Shown here piece after piece: positions 34,521-47,261 of a stretch of 64,000 nt of DNA. Position numbers and translations under genes: made by a program. The stretch comes from Macrocystis pyrifera (taxonomy: Eukaryota > Sar > Phaeophyceae > Laminariales > Laminariaceae). Where the stretch lies: NCBI GenBank assembly GCA_031763025.1, contig JASSKH010000017.1, positions 2,503,924 through 2,567,923 on the forward strand, written 5' to 3'. The notes under the pieces are model-generated. The model did not search any database. It had not been told where the DNA came from and was given only the letters and a program-made list of their open reading frames with translations. Position 1 is the first letter of the stretch; the number at the start of each line of letters is the position of its first letter.

Positions 34521-37099
34521 AGTTGTTTTGGGTTGGGCGGTACGAGGAGGGTTAGCAATCGATTCTTTGAATCGTGCTTTGCCTGTCTCACTCAGCACGC
34601 GTCTCGTCGTATGCACGATGTCGAACGCGAAACGATCCGTTTAAGGTGGATCCACTTTCCCTCGTGTATAGAACAGTCATCGAGCGATAGCGATAGGGGC
34701 CGCGCACTGATTTCCTGAGAGTGTGGTTGTTGTTTTTTTAAAACGTGAGAAGGGAACAGGGGAAGAGTACCGTACACGAGCACGTGTGCAGTGCGAGAGA
34801 TACCACAGGTCGGTGGGATACCGGGAAAAGCCGTGAGATACCGTGAGATACGGTGGTCAAGTCGTTCAGAATACCGTAGGATACCGTGGGATAGCGTGGG
34901 AACGTCGGTGGGTTACAGCGGGGTACCCTGGGATATGGATAACGTTTGCTGATGTGGGTTATGAATAATCTAGCTCTCGCAAACACGGTTCCCTGGGTGG
35001 GATCTGTGTTATCTAGGTTTTTACACACGCGTTTGCCTGGTTGGGACCTCTATGATCTGAATATCGTATTGCATCCCGGGTACATGCGTTTGCATGGGTG
35101 GGATCTGTATGATGCGCATGACCTGCACGCTCTGTCTGCCGAGTGCGATCCGCTTGATCTGCGCGTAGATAATATTCACCTGATGGGATTTATTCGATTT
35201 AGATAGCAGGAAGAGTTGAGACCCTATTATAAGGTTTAGTTTGGGCAGGCAACCAACCTATAAGCTCAACACACTGACACATGCATGTCACGATTGTTTT
35301 TTCATTTCGGGTCGTGACTCCGATTCTCGCCAAGCTCCACAATTTATGCGTTTTTTTAAGAAGGGCGAAAAATAGTCGTTTTCAATAATCGGAGTCAAGA
35401 ATGGCGATTGTTGCCGAGCTCCATTGGTTGTTTTTTTTAATAAGAGTATTGAATAACCGTCAAGAATCGCAATATTCGGCATCAATAAATCGCGATATCG
35501 ATACTTTTATTAAAGTGGTTTGATATTTTAGTCCAGACGGAAAACCTTGAGAGAAAAACTATGAGCACCGCATATAATTAACACGGCGCGTGGATAAGTC
35601 AGTTCCTTCGGGGTGCGTCTTCACGACCCGTTTTTTCCCGTCGCCATTCTGACGGAAACCATGCCTGATAAATACCTGTCTTTACACGGCTGCACGTAAG
35701 TATTGGTTAGGCCGACCGCAAGCCCGTAAGGTAGACCGTTTCGGGACCAGCGGGAATAGATGCGCCCGTCGATCGCAAAATATTCCATTCCATGCACCGG
35801 GTGTACTGTGGCGGCCGGGTACCGCAGAAATTGGTGCTCCCGAAACCTGAAATTACCCCGCGTCGAGCATGTCGTCGATCATATATTATATATATATATA
35901 TTATATTTCATATCGTTAATCGAGCTCTGCTTCGTTGCTCACGCAAGACGTTGAATGGCTACTTGATGATATTACCGCAGCGGTACTGCTGTGTATACTG
36001 AATGCGCCTCTTCCTTTTCACCGCAGAGAAGGTTGCCGAGCACAAGAAATAGGTTTGAATATTATCCCCGACCACGTCTACCACACACACCGATACCACC
36101 CCGAACCCTGCTGTACAAGCAAAGTTGGCCTCTGGTCACTTATTGTGCACACATACAGCGCGGTCTGGTCGAGCGCCCACAGCTCGTCTTCCTTGCCGAC
36201 GCCACTGCCCTATAGAAACTTCTGCGCCTTCTCTCACATCTTCCATCATCTACTGTACAATCAGTACGTGGCCGACAAAAGAGTGTTGACATAATAATTC
36301 CAACCGGGGGCGATTTTTTCGCTGCTGTGCACCATGGATATTTCGACGCACCCATCGTAAAGTAAGCATTCGAGATTCGGATCAGAACTTCGCTACCTCA
36401 ATAGCAAAAAAAAAACAGAAAAAAAACAAACACTGCTCGTGCCATCACGGCTACGGTAGCGTGTGCGGTCTGCGGCTTGCCCCTCCACAGCTAGGAGCAT
36501 ATAGCTGCAGGAGGCCCCCTTCGAACAAAAAGTGAGCGACCCCCCTCCCTGAGTGCGGTGATCGCAGCATATATGTGCTCTTGCTTTCGAGAATATTTCT
36601 TCTTCGTATTATGATGAGATCAGCGGCGTCGTTTTTTATTTGCTGGCAAAAGGAGCGTACGAGTTATGTAAGGCGTTTCCGAGAAAATACATCAGCACTG
36701 CCATGGTTCCAACGGGTTGTTCCGCCCGAAACTCGGCAAACAATTGCCCACCTCTGCTCATCATGTAATAAACCGCGCTATCTGCTCGTCCCAGGAACAT
36801 TCTACCCTCAACCTTCCTGGTCGACCATTGGCATCTCTCTCGAGTGCTGTGCAACATTCTCTACTGCTGTACTGTACAGGTTTCTTTCACTCAACGCCAA
36901 CGCTTTGTTCGGCGGAAAGAAGGAGTTGACCGGCTTGCACCGTGTCAAGGGCTTACAGAAATCAGGCAGGCCAACAAAAAACCGGGGGAGGGGGGCTTAA
37001 AAAAAATAGCTTTTACTCTTGTATCGTACCGGGTACACGTCGGACACGAAAAAACGACAGAAAACAAATGCAACTGGCTGTTGTGCGCAGGTACCGCTT

Positions 37100-37170
37100 T
37101 GGACGGAAATATAAGGAACTTTGGAGTATAAATATGGACACCAAACGTTCCTTACATTTCCGTTCTTGGT
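37100..37170. mobile_element. Hairpin element family J, copy 2
   Basis: CTTTGGACGGAAATATAAGGAAC is mirrored by GTTCCTTACATTTCCGTTCTTGG about 70 bp away. Confidence 0.75.
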
Positions 37171-37555
37171 GGTATATACCAACAGGTACCAAGCTACAAA
37201 AGGGCGCAGGGCTTCGTAGCCCGATATTCCCACAAGTTCACTTTCTTCGACGAACTCGTGGGGGATATCGTGTGCGACGTCACTGTCTGCCCTCCGTGCA
37301 CTGCCTGCGCACAGCAACCAGCGGAGTACCCAGCACCAGCCGAGACTAGATCCAGCTCCCCTCCCCCCCCCCATGCTGTTACGAAACACGCAAAAACACA
37401 ACCATATCCACAAACCTACGCCTTCAATCACCAATCCAACCCACCAAAACATCTCCGGAGCCGGATGTTTTTCGCAAGCGCGTACTGTTGCTGGGTGGTC
37501 CATGCCGCCAGGCGTCTCGTACAAGACGCGAACACTCTCTTTTCTACAGCCAACT

Positions 37556-37662
37556 ATACCCCCCCCCCCCCCCCCCCACCACCTATGGTCATACGACTAC
37601 GGCCATGCATGAGATCGAGTACATCTCTCTTATCGAGTACACCCCCCCCCCCCCCCCCCCCA
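37556..37662 (+). repeat. Dispersed repeat family A, tail fragment between two poly(C) tracts
   Basis: CTATGGTCATACGACTACGGCCATGCATGAGATCGAGTACATCTCTCTTATCGAGTAC lies between C tracts at 37558-37577 and 37642-37660. Confidence 0.8.
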
Positions 37663-38032
37663 ACCACCGTACAACATTTACTCTAAACGATTGACCGCTG
37701 CCACCAACACGGACGGTTTGTACACACCAGCCAACGCTTCCCCGCCGGTATCGTAGAGATGACGACCAAACCATGGCTGCCCAGAGGGAGTACGAGCCGA
37801 CCACGAAGAGAGTCGCGACGGCATAATCACATCTTCCGACATCACAAAAACACAACAAGCGCCAGGTTGTTTGCCCCAGCCTTTGCTGAAGGTGCGGATT
37901 TGTTCCATACGGGAGCTCGCGCGTTGCCGGAGTGAGCGTGGGCCGCTGTAACTTGCTCGCTGCGTTTGAGGACGACCACGGGCTTCGATCCAGTACGCAC
38001 ACACAAGACAACCCCCCCCCCCGCCCATATAC

Positions 38033-38262
38033 CGTATCACACGGGTGATAAGAAAATACACCCCCTGGGACGAAATTCCGGGTCGATTTTCTCCAAATAT
38101 GCCTTAAGGGGACACATGCAACGAAAATGGTGGCTTGGGAAAAATCTCGACATCTTTCCATAGACGCATCGCTCGGCGTGTGTTGCTTCCCCATGGTCGT
38201 AAAAATAAGCTTCGAAATCCGTCCGAGGGGGTGTATTATCTTATCACCCTAGTGTGATATAG
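38033..38262. mobile_element. Inverted-repeat element family H, copy 2
   Basis: TATCACACGGGTGATAAGAAAATACACCCCCTGGGACG on the left, CCGTCCGAGGGGGTGTATTATCTTATCACCCTAGTGTGATA on the right, with ACGAAAATGGTGGCTTGGG inside as in copy 1. Confidence 0.82.
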
Positions 38263-39201
38263 GGTAGTCCCTCCTCTCCCCTTTCTTTCCTTTTCTCTTT
38301 CCAAGCGATCCATAGCACCGTTTTTTCAGATGGCTCTTTGGCCGTCGCGACAACGCGGAAGAGGTGGCGGATACCAAAAGAAACACCGGAAAAACAACCA
38401 TACACAAAAATAACACCAAGAACGAGAAAAAAAAATCACGCCGAAAAACCAACCATACACATAAAGAACAGCAAAAAAACGCCCAAAAACCAAGCACACA
38501 CAAAAAATAACAGCGAAATAGCACCAAAAATAGACGCGCACCCTTGGCAACATTTACGCGAACACGGATACGAAGCAGCAGATGCAAGCATTCATGGCAA
38601 GTATGCGCACAGACCAGCTACACACGTAACGGATGTGCACGAGGATCACGTCGGAAAATTAAGAGGAAAAATTGAAAAAAAAGTACCGCTCTCGGAGGAA
38701 ACATGGAACAAAAATCTCGCAAGGGTACGCCTCGATCCCGCCTAACGTCGCGCAACTCCCGCCACCGCAAGGCAAACGCTCACGCCAATCCCCTCCTCCG
38801 CGAATAAAACCAGGGGCACACGTGCACAACGAATGCTTTTACCCGGAATCACAACTGGCCATCACCCCGCCGGGTAACGAACGAATAAAGCACGCCGGGG
38901 ACCCAACCACTCGTGCTCGGTGAAGGTATGCAATCAATCAAGGCTGGGTCGCGTGGTACCGACTACAGGTTGACCACGTACCGACTCATTGGTGACAACG
39001 CACCGATTTAAATATAACTCACACCGCGTTCAACTCTCCGGGCGGAGCGGTCGACCGGAACTGCCGCGGGGTGCCTGTGTGTATCTCGACGAAAAATCGG
39101 CGCCACCGCCGTCGCCACGATGGGAAAAACCGCGCCCAAACGACCTCTGGCCCTCCTCTATCTCCGGCTGACCTCCGAAGCGATTCACTGGAAACTTCTT
39201 T

Positions 39202-42200
39202 TCAGGCGGCCCTAGGCTCCTCCGTTTTCGCTTCGGAGGCGAAAAACGTGTTGATCTCCTCCGGTGGGCATCCCTCCTGTTTCACAGCACCAAAAAAAAA
39301 AAGAAAAAGTAAACGGACCGTTACAAGCTGCTGTTCGCACGTACCAACGATACACAATAAGCTTTTTTTACCCAGATCTCCAAGGAGGATCAAAAAAAAA
39401 AAAAAAAAAAAAATACTACTGGTGAGCGTCTCACGGATGCACAACTACTACTGCATGTGGATGTAGGTATAGAGCCGGATACGTAGCTCTATGGATAGAT
39501 AACTCACAAGTAACACGTTACACCCTGGTGTACAGTACTGGCTCTCTCACAAGAAACCTGAAAGCAGGGTCAGGCTGACGTTCTTATTCTGGGCGCGCCT
39601 GAAAGCACACTTTCTTATGCTGCGCTTTCTTAATTTGGTCCCCGAGAAGACGTTTTCCCTAGGTAGTGCACAATGAATGGCGCCTTGGGTCCAGGTCAGC
39701 CACGGGAACCGGTCAGCTTTCTTAACAGCTTAGGCATCGACTGCGGTAGGCTGAGAGCTTTCTTAATTTAATGTCAAATCTTCAGGCTGACTTTCTCTGT
39801 GAGTTACTTGAGTATGAGCGGGCCAGTACTATTAATATGTACATGGGGCGAAAAATACTCATGAAACAGAGGGAGTATATGATTATCTGTTTTTTATTGG
39901 CTACGGAGAAATCAACCATGGCTCTCTACTGGCGTACTACACAGTAGTAATATTACGGGGGTCCATAGTTAATGGGACCAAATTTTGTTAGTAAAAATAG
40001 TTAAATATATAGGTTTTTATGTACACCATCGGTCCCATTAACTATGGACCCCCGTAATAGTACTTTTAACAGTGCTGCTGCTGTTGTACATCAGAGAAGC
40101 AGGGTGCTCAATTCGCTTTGCCCTCTCGTGTATTTAGCGGCTCTCGCCCCCCGCCAGATGAGTCAGTCCTGCGCGGAGGGGGCCGGAAAATCTCGTGTAC
40201 AATCAGAAACAAGTCTCCCCAATATATACTGGTATGCTGTATAGGAAACATCGATACAAAGACAGTATTAATAGTATTAATAGTAAGGCCCTCGACTTCT
40301 CGCTGCCTGTCAAGCTGCGTGACTTTTGCAGCAGTTGTATACATACCTGATATGTCATGGAGTGCAGTAATTTATAATTGAAATAATAGTCAGCTCTCTG
40401 ACCATTTGGTTCAGAAAGCAGGAGGTGCAAAAAAAAACAACGAAGAAAAACTCTCTTTTTCCTGCTGTGGCCGCGTACCTTGAGTTATCTCATTCAGAAC
40501 TCGGAACTGAACTCGTTATTGACGCGCATACATATCATACACGTATGTATATAATGGTATGATACATTCAACATGCACGAGCCTATTAATAGAGCAACTC
40601 ACTGGATGGCATGGCTCACGACAAACGACAGCCCGCAGATGAGAGGGGCCCCACCAGCTCCACTTTTCAGGGGCCATCGTAGCAGCACAAGGCGCCATAA
40701 TTGTACGATACCCACCCGATACTACCGATACCCACCCGATACTACCGGTAGATTGTGGCCGTTGTGAAAACTGGCGCCGCTATGATACGTCGTCGATAGC
40801 GGAGACGTGCGTACGAGTACGTACGAGCGCAGTATTAATAGTTGGTGCATGGAGTACTCGTGGCTCGTCAACACCGACACCGCAAGCAGCAGTCGCGACG
40901 GAGATTGTGCAGGGTACCCGCAGTGTTTACCTGGTACGTACACCACACGAACAATACGATACCTGGTAACAGTAGGTACACTGCTGTAGTATTGATATTA
41001 GTGTTTAATAGGCGCGAGGCAAGAACCATCTGGTGACGCAGCAGGATTATTATGTAGTACGTAGCTGGCGAAACAAGGCCTTCTAGGTGCGACATTTGAA
41101 CACATCACAGCGAGCCAACAGCAAAGTTCGCGGAGGCTGCTGGGAGGGCGACACCCAAACCCACGCACGCACGTGTGCGTACTTTTTCAAAACTTTTATT
41201 GATCGTCACTTATAAAAACTGGGCCCCCCCGAATTTTTTTACGTTCGTATTGGATTCTGAAGTACAGAGGCAAGGTACCATGCCCAACGAATATTCTCTC
41301 CCCAAAACCACCTGCACCTAGTAGCCTGTTATTTCCTGAACACGTCACACAATCACTGAACAACAGCAGAGCAGCAGCAGTGTTAACGATTCGAACTTGA
41401 CACGGCGAAGCAGTGGCTGCCAGGACGAACGTTCCCTATCTGTCTGAGATGGTTTAGGAGGAACAAGGCAAAAGGTATCATGTAGGCTCCGAAATAAGCG
41501 GCGGTCTATGGACATGAAGATGATCTGGCTCACTGTCAAGTCTCAACGGAAACGTGACTCTGCATGCAGCTGCCAAAGGGGGCAAGCCGGCACGAATAAA
41601 AAGCAGTAGTAGATAGAGTACGCATGCAAAGAGCAACATGACAGACAAGACAAACAGCAGACGTTGTCCATGCCCATTCGTCGCTCGACACCGAAAGTTC
41701 CTCACCATGGCCATCTTCTGCCGCACGACAGCAGGGGGCAGCCCGACCAAGAGCATATCGTGGAATTTCCTGCCCATGTGGACGTGAGGGGAGAACATCA
41801 AGCATGCATCGGGATCGGTATTTATTTGCAAAGCGCAGCAGTCACGGAAAGAGAAAAGCGGTTCGAAGTACTGCTGCACAGGAAAGCAGGCCCCTTGAGA
41901 AAAAACGTGCAGTACCTACAGAATACCACTTAACTCCGGAAATATAAGGACAGATTTATCATTCACATTGATAATAAAACGGTCGTTATATTTCCGGACA
42001 TAGTGGTAACAGCTACCTGGTACACATCGCGGATTCAGCAAAAAGAGCACGAGATGTGTCTGCTCCATGCAAGAGGTTTGTTCGTGCGTGTTTTCGCGAG
42101 AAGACATACAACCGTCGCTATAAAGTCAACACCAACTACTACACCCACGACAGCCGACAAGTGCCTCGTGACCCACGATTCCTCGCTCCCACCTAGCGGA

Positions 42201-42428
42201 CAGCTGTTGGCGTTGCGGAGACGTCGAGGGGGAGCTCGGCGCGACGTGCTCTTCCGATCCGACGTCGCCACCAGCCCCGCTTCCCTTTAGGACAACGTTT
42301 ATCAGGTCCGGCTCCAGGCCTTCCAGCACCAGCTTCTGGCGAATCTTCTCCACCGGCACCCCTTGCTCCTTCCCCTCGTTCGCGAGCTTCACGGCCCATG
42401 GGGACGCGGGTTTCGGTGGCGAGCTCAT
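39202..42428 (-). CDS. Small protein with two WASHC3 (CCDC53)-type motifs
   Basis: Three exons assemble cleanly: 42428-42193 (start ATG, donor GTGGGA, phase 2), 41769-41706 (donor GTGAGG, phase 0) and 39276-39202 (acceptor AACAG, stop TGA), giving 124 residues. Residues about 10-45 read VKLANEGKEQGVPVEKIRQK, then LVLEGLEPDLINVVLKG. Residues about 79-115 read KFHDMLLVGLPPAVVRQKM, then AMEGCPPEEINTFFAS. Both fit one pattern: Leu-x3-Gly-x-Pro-x3-Val/Ile-Arg-Gln-Lys-Met/Leu-x2-Glu-Gly-x2-Pro. It resembles the C-terminal motif of WASH-complex subunit 3, which acts on endosomal Arp2/3 activation. The usual coiled coil of WASHC3 is missing, so orthology is doubtful, and other actin regulators carry similar motifs. 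The second motif is split by an intron of about 2.4 kb that holds a family B MITE. The start ATG is the first in frame after a Ser-rich upstream stretch. Confidence 0.72.
39953..40057. mobile_element. MITE family B, copy 6
   Basis: 105 bp, ends TTACGGGGGTCCATAGTTAATGGG and inverse, flanked by TA on both sides. Nearly identical to copy 1, suggesting recent movement. Located in intron 2 of the WASHC3-like gene. Confidence 0.9.
41931..42007. mobile_element. Hairpin element family J, copy 3
   Basis: ACTCCGGAAATATAAGGAC on the left and GTCGTTATATTTCCGGACATAGT on the right, about 75 bp in all, in intron 1 of the WASHC3-like gene. Confidence 0.8.
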
Positions 42429-43609
42429 GCTGCTGCTGCCGCTGCTATGTGCGCAGAAGGTCCGACTTCTCCCCAAAAAAATATTTCGATACGAAGGAGT
42501 ACAACACTCGCTGTTGCTTCTTCACCAGCTTCTTGCTGCTCGCTGCTTGCTGCTGGCTGACAGGAGATGCGATCAGAAGTCACCAGGAGGGAGAGTCGGC
42601 GGGGGATATACTCGTAGCTACGGCAGTGGCGACAGAACGCTTCCAGAGGACAGCGCTGCTGCTGAGAGGGTCTGGCTGTGCGTGGTAGTGGTAGCTAGGG
42701 TAGTCCGTATGCGGTTGTAGTAAAACCACCTTGGCCTTTATTTTCCCTGACCAAAAACACTGCAACAGCAACAACAATGGAGTGTGAACAAAAAAAGTCT
42801 CCACGTCCCAGCTCCGCTCTGGCTTCCAGTTTCCAGTCAACAACAATGGTTGAAAAATGTTGAAACTGCCGCCGCAGAATTGAATGAATTGAATGAATTG
42901 AATGCAGAATTATTATTGACGAAGTTGACTGAATTTTTATGTACAGTATTATTATTGTCTTTGTTTGAGTTGTTGACTGAGGAAAGCAGGTACCCGGTGG
43001 GTACAGAGCGCATACTCGTAGATATGATCTCTTTTTTTTACAAGTACTCCAGACTCTCGTCAGGATACAGGAGATGCACAAGATCAGCATCCAATCTACA
43101 GGATCTAATGACACAGCATACACGATACACAGCAGCAGCTGAGCAGAGGATGGTACACAGCCAAAAAAGCACTGCTACATGCAACAGTGCGCTAAAACGT
43201 AGCAGCAGAGCAAAATAATATTACGTACGTGTACAAAGTCGCGCAGCGTTATTTCTGTTTTCATAATAATAATCTAGCCGCCCCCCCTCTCATCTTCGCG
43301 GCGGTGATTCGGGTATGTATGTATATTATAGTGGTCGCCCACTGACTGTGTTTTCATTCAGTCTTGTTCCACGACGCCCCCGCCGCCCGCCCCCCCTCGC
43401 TGTGGGGATATAGCGGTATATAACAACAGCTTGTTCCTCCGTCTTCAGAATCCTGTGTATAGTCTATCTCGGGTCTGCTGTGGAGATGTGGCGGCTTGCT
43501 TTTTTTACGTTCTTTGGTTTTCAAACAATGAATTTTCGCCCCCCCCCCCCTCCTATGATGGGCTGATGGGGATGTGGCGGTGGCTTGAGTTCTTCCGTCT
43601 TCAGAAGAC

Positions 43610-43690
43610 ATTCCCCCCCCCCCCCCCCCCCCCGCTACGTATGGTTATACGACTGCAGCCATCATGCAGAGGACATGAATGAGTATTATA
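43610..43690 (+). repeat. Dispersed repeat family A, tail fragment
   Basis: A poly(C) tract at 43613-43632 is followed by CGTATGGTTATACGACTGCAGCCATCATGCAGAGGACATGAATGAGTA, a diverged tail-proximal segment. Confidence 0.6.
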
Positions 43691-44159
43691 CCCCCTCGCC
43701 CCCCCCCGCCTACTGGGGATGTGGCGATGGCTTGTGTTTTTGCTCGTTTTCAAGGATGCATTTTCGCGGCGCGTCCCCCTCCCGCGCCGGAGCAAGCGAT
43801 GTAGCTTTAGTGCCTGCCATTTTTCGAGTCGTGAACGGGTAGGATTCCTTTCCGTTTCCTCGTTTGGCGCTCCTTCAGGAGGCTTCGTAGCCTCGCAGGA
43901 TAGAGATGTTAGACTTCGTTTCGAGGAACCGCTACGTAGGGGGGGGGGGTAAGATGCCGTATGAAGACGGAAGGACTTGAGCTAAATATATACCGCTACA
44001 TCTTGAGCGCGTGCGGGAGGGGTGGGGTGCGAAAATGCATCCTTGAAAACGCAAGAACTTGAAAAACGAACAAAAAACACCACACATCTCCAGCAGCAGC
44101 CGCAAAGATACATACAGTAGATAGAAGGAAGAACAGCAGCTATCGTTCGTTGTATCCAG

Positions 44160-44280
44160 GCAGCGGGGGACCTAGATCATACCCGGTTAGGTCGGTACAC
44201 ATCACAGGAATCTATCTACCCTGAAATACCTAGATCATGAAGTGAGTATCTGATCTGATCTGATCTGAGGTGTGGAAGGT
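44160..44280. mobile_element. Family C element fragment
   Basis: CCTAGATCATACCCGG, CTACCCTGAAATACCTAGATCATGA and TGATCTGATCTGAGGTGTGG match the right half of family C. Confidence 0.5.
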
Positions 44281-46471
44281 TGATAACAAGACCGCATTAT
44301 CTACTTGCCGCCTTTTGGTCACTCTGCCCGGATCCCACACAGTCACGTACGTGTTGATATTCCTATTAGTTGTTACATGTTGTGCAGCCCTAGGGTGACT
44401 GTGGTCTACGTAGCGGGTGACCTGGCGCCCCGCTGGCGGTGTGCTGGGGCTCGAGTATCTGCTTGCGGTGTCCTACTAGGTACCAGGTGTTAATTATAGT
44501 ATAATAGTATGTAATACAGTCGAATGCAACTTTCTAAAAATTGCATAGCGCCAACAAGTATAGTAGTAGGGATCTCTTTCGAGATCGCCGTATACAGGAG
44601 CAGCAGTGGTAAGTAGCATCATCTATCTGCGACCGACCGTGGAACAATCTCCGATAAAAAAAAAATCAGGACCGGCGTTTTTATGTCTGACCAATCACGA
44701 TAACAGAACACACAATTAGAGCAAGTATATATGCGCCTTCCAAGTATTCCGAAAATCTACCCCTTCCTTTCCCCGTATTCCTATATCCTGGGCCATTCCC
44801 CGTTTTAAAAAAAAAAACCCCTAAATCCTGGGCCTTTCTAGGTCTTCCAGGGCAATTCCCCAATTGAATTTGCTGGGGTTTTCTCAATATAATAGCAAAA
44901 ACTTTGAATGTGCCGGACTGATGTATTCATGGTGCTATCAAACGAATGCACCAACCAGCCAACAAACAAACGTAGCCCAACCCTGACGAGCCGTACAACA
45001 ATAAGCTCATGCTACGCGATGTCGGATGGCACGAAGGAGAGTAGGGGGGACTCCGATTCCACGACCTGCATACCAATTAAGTATAAGCTATCAATAGTTT
45101 CAGAAATAGCAGCGTTCATTAATAAAAGACCGCACTGAAATCAGGTCGACGGCTGATTTCTGCATGATTCCACAAAAAACACAACAAAAATTAGCAGCTC
45201 GTACTATCAATACTGTAGTCTCTTACCATACCTGGTACACGCACAACGACAGCAACTGCTGCCTTATATTGAACGACTCAGGGATATATCTCCTCGAACT
45301 CGTGTCTTGTAAAAAAAAAGGGTCGCCCGAGCGAACAGATGGAAAAAATGTTCGCTTTATTGGGTTTTGACGTCTTGGTCCTGGCTCTCAGGCTCTACCC
45401 GTACTAATACCCTATTATGCCGCTGTAACTCGGTTGGCTATGGGTTGTATGGGCTCTCGACGCGGCTCTATATACCCAACACAACACGCGATGCCTCAAT
45501 CAATCGCAGCGAGCTCGAAGTCCGAAAGGAGTCCAGGCAATCCAAAAAGCCTTTCAGCTTGTTAAGAAAAACAAATATGGTACGCATGCCGCCGCTACCC
45601 CCACGCTATCCTCTTCATGCCCTCTCACTGTACGCGATCCCTCCATCTTCCACCGAACTATACTGCATTCTATGAACAGCACTTATACTAACTACATACA
45701 CCCACGAAACAAATACACAACGGCAAGACGACGACACCAAGGACAAAACCTGCTCTCACACGGAAAGAACGCATCATCAACGATGGCAGCCACCTGAAAC
45801 TACCCGCCCTCCTTGCCGTCACTATATAATCAAACCTGACCAACCCATTCCGCTCAAAGTTACGCGGCTGCGATAACATGCAAGAGTCGACCCGGAAAAA
45901 ATATAAACAGAAAGGCTACGTACCTACCATGAAAACACCGAGGCAGATCTCAAAAGAATATTCTAGAACTCATTCCACGGATCAACTCCGTCGAACGCGC
46001 CTCTTCTCATCCCACCGCCTGCCGACGCTCCCCCCTCGGGAGCGTGCGAATACCGCCCGGGGACAGCAGAACCACCTCCCCCCCTGCCAAACGCCTCTAC
46101 GCCCACCCCCCCCTCCCAAACGCCTCCACGCTTCGTCGTCCCCTCTCTATACCGCCTCCCGCCCCCCCCTGCTGTCGGTAAATGTCTTCCAGGGATGCCT
46201 GTGCAATAGCCGGTCGTGGCCTCGCTCGTCCGGAGATGAGTCGGTGTAACGCCCGAGATATTCGGAAACCCTAGGCACATTTTCAGGGACATCAGCGGGA
46301 GGGGGGGGGGGGGGGGGGGGGGAAGGGGGCATGCTTAACCCTGTTAGCACAGCAAAACTGATCTAGCTCCAATAACCGAATTTTTTTTTTTTTCCGATAA
46401 ATATGGTTGCGGAAACGCCCGAGATATTTGGAAACCTTACGTAGGCCTTTGTTCTGGGACAACAGACGGGG

Positions 46472-46560
46472 GGGGGGGGGTACTCGATAGGAGAGATGTA
46501 CTCGATCTCATGCATGGCCGTAGTCATACGAAAATAGGGGGGGGGGGGGGGGGGCACATG
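46472..46560 (-). repeat. Dispersed repeat family A, tail fragment between poly(G) tracts
   Basis: TACTCGATAGGAGAGATGTACTCGATCTCATGCATGGCCGTAGTCATACG lies between G tracts at about 46469-46481 and 46535-46553, in the orientation of copy 1. Confidence 0.8.
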
Positions 46561-47261
46561 CTCAACACCCTTTTGGCACTGCAAAAGTAATCCAATCCAA
46601 CTCCTAATTCAGACCAGGTTTGGTCCCGGAAAGTTGGAAGTTCGTAGTTATGTAGGGGTTAGTCTAACGTGCCGTTTATGCGAGTGAAAAGAGAACGTAC
46701 CAGGCGGGGGACCGGACGAGCGCGCGCGGGGGGGAAGCACCTTCTCGCTTAGAAAACGAAACAGAAGCTCATACGCATATATGTGAGGACGAGTTTTTTT
46801 TTCGAGTGCCCGCGTGGAAGGCGAGCCGTATCACCCATCTCGATCTTGCCATCGTATCGAGCAACCGGTGCAAGGGACAAGCCGCAGAGGGGTGGACGGT
46901 GTACATTCTCCTCGTGCGTGGTCTGTCTGGAGAGAAGGTAGGGCACAAACAAGGGATTGCTTGCCTGTTACGCCCCCCGAAGATCGCCAAGCGCCCAACC
47001 ACAACATCGAGCAGTAGTGTTCACGACTTGGCCCAGCTGCGACGAAACGGTTAACAGTACACACTACATCTTCGACCCCGAGACATTTCTCAGGCAGTCG
47101 GGGTCAGGATAAGGGTTGTAAAGCCAAGTTATATAGTTCCGAAAAAATTGTCCGAGCTGGGCCAGGCTCACAACAGCAACGGCAGTAGAAGCAGTGGTAG
47201 CAGCAGCGGCAGCAGCAGCAGCAGCAGCAGCAGTGACAACACGTCTAAAGCCGTCACCCAC

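Larger units (their letters stand above)
33815..39201. other. Intergenic region between the ARID gene and the WASHC3-like gene
   Basis: Convergent intergenic space. Recognised contents are listed separately: J hairpins at 34441 and 37100, repeat A at 37556 and the H element at 38033. Also present are a GATACCGTG(G/A) short-repeat patch at 34795-34930, a degenerate family C fragment at about 34980-35200, an AT-rich TATATAT patch at 35880-35905, and an A-rich stretch at 38370-38530. No exon could be supported. Confidence 0.5.
42429..47261. other. Gene-poor region between the WASHC3-like gene and PEX13
   Basis: No host exon was supported, although terminal PEX13 exons may lie at its right end. 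At 43380-44070 there are direct and inverted copies of a segment containing GGGATGTGGCGGTGGCTTG and TTCCGTCTTCAG; the inverted copy is at 43960-44060. A family C fragment is at 44160-44280. Repeat A tails are at 43610-43690 and 46472-46560. Poly(G) is at 46299-46321. The rest shows nothing recognisable. Confidence 0.45.

Noticed and set aside
36575-37000. Plus-strand ORF of 141 residues
   Set aside because: No domain, mixed composition and no splice-phase partners; likely a chance open frame.
46769-47002. Candidate PEX13 SH3 exon on the minus strand
   Set aside because: No frame shows the conserved SH3 motifs (ALYDF-like start, conserved Trp and Pro), so it was not added to the gene.
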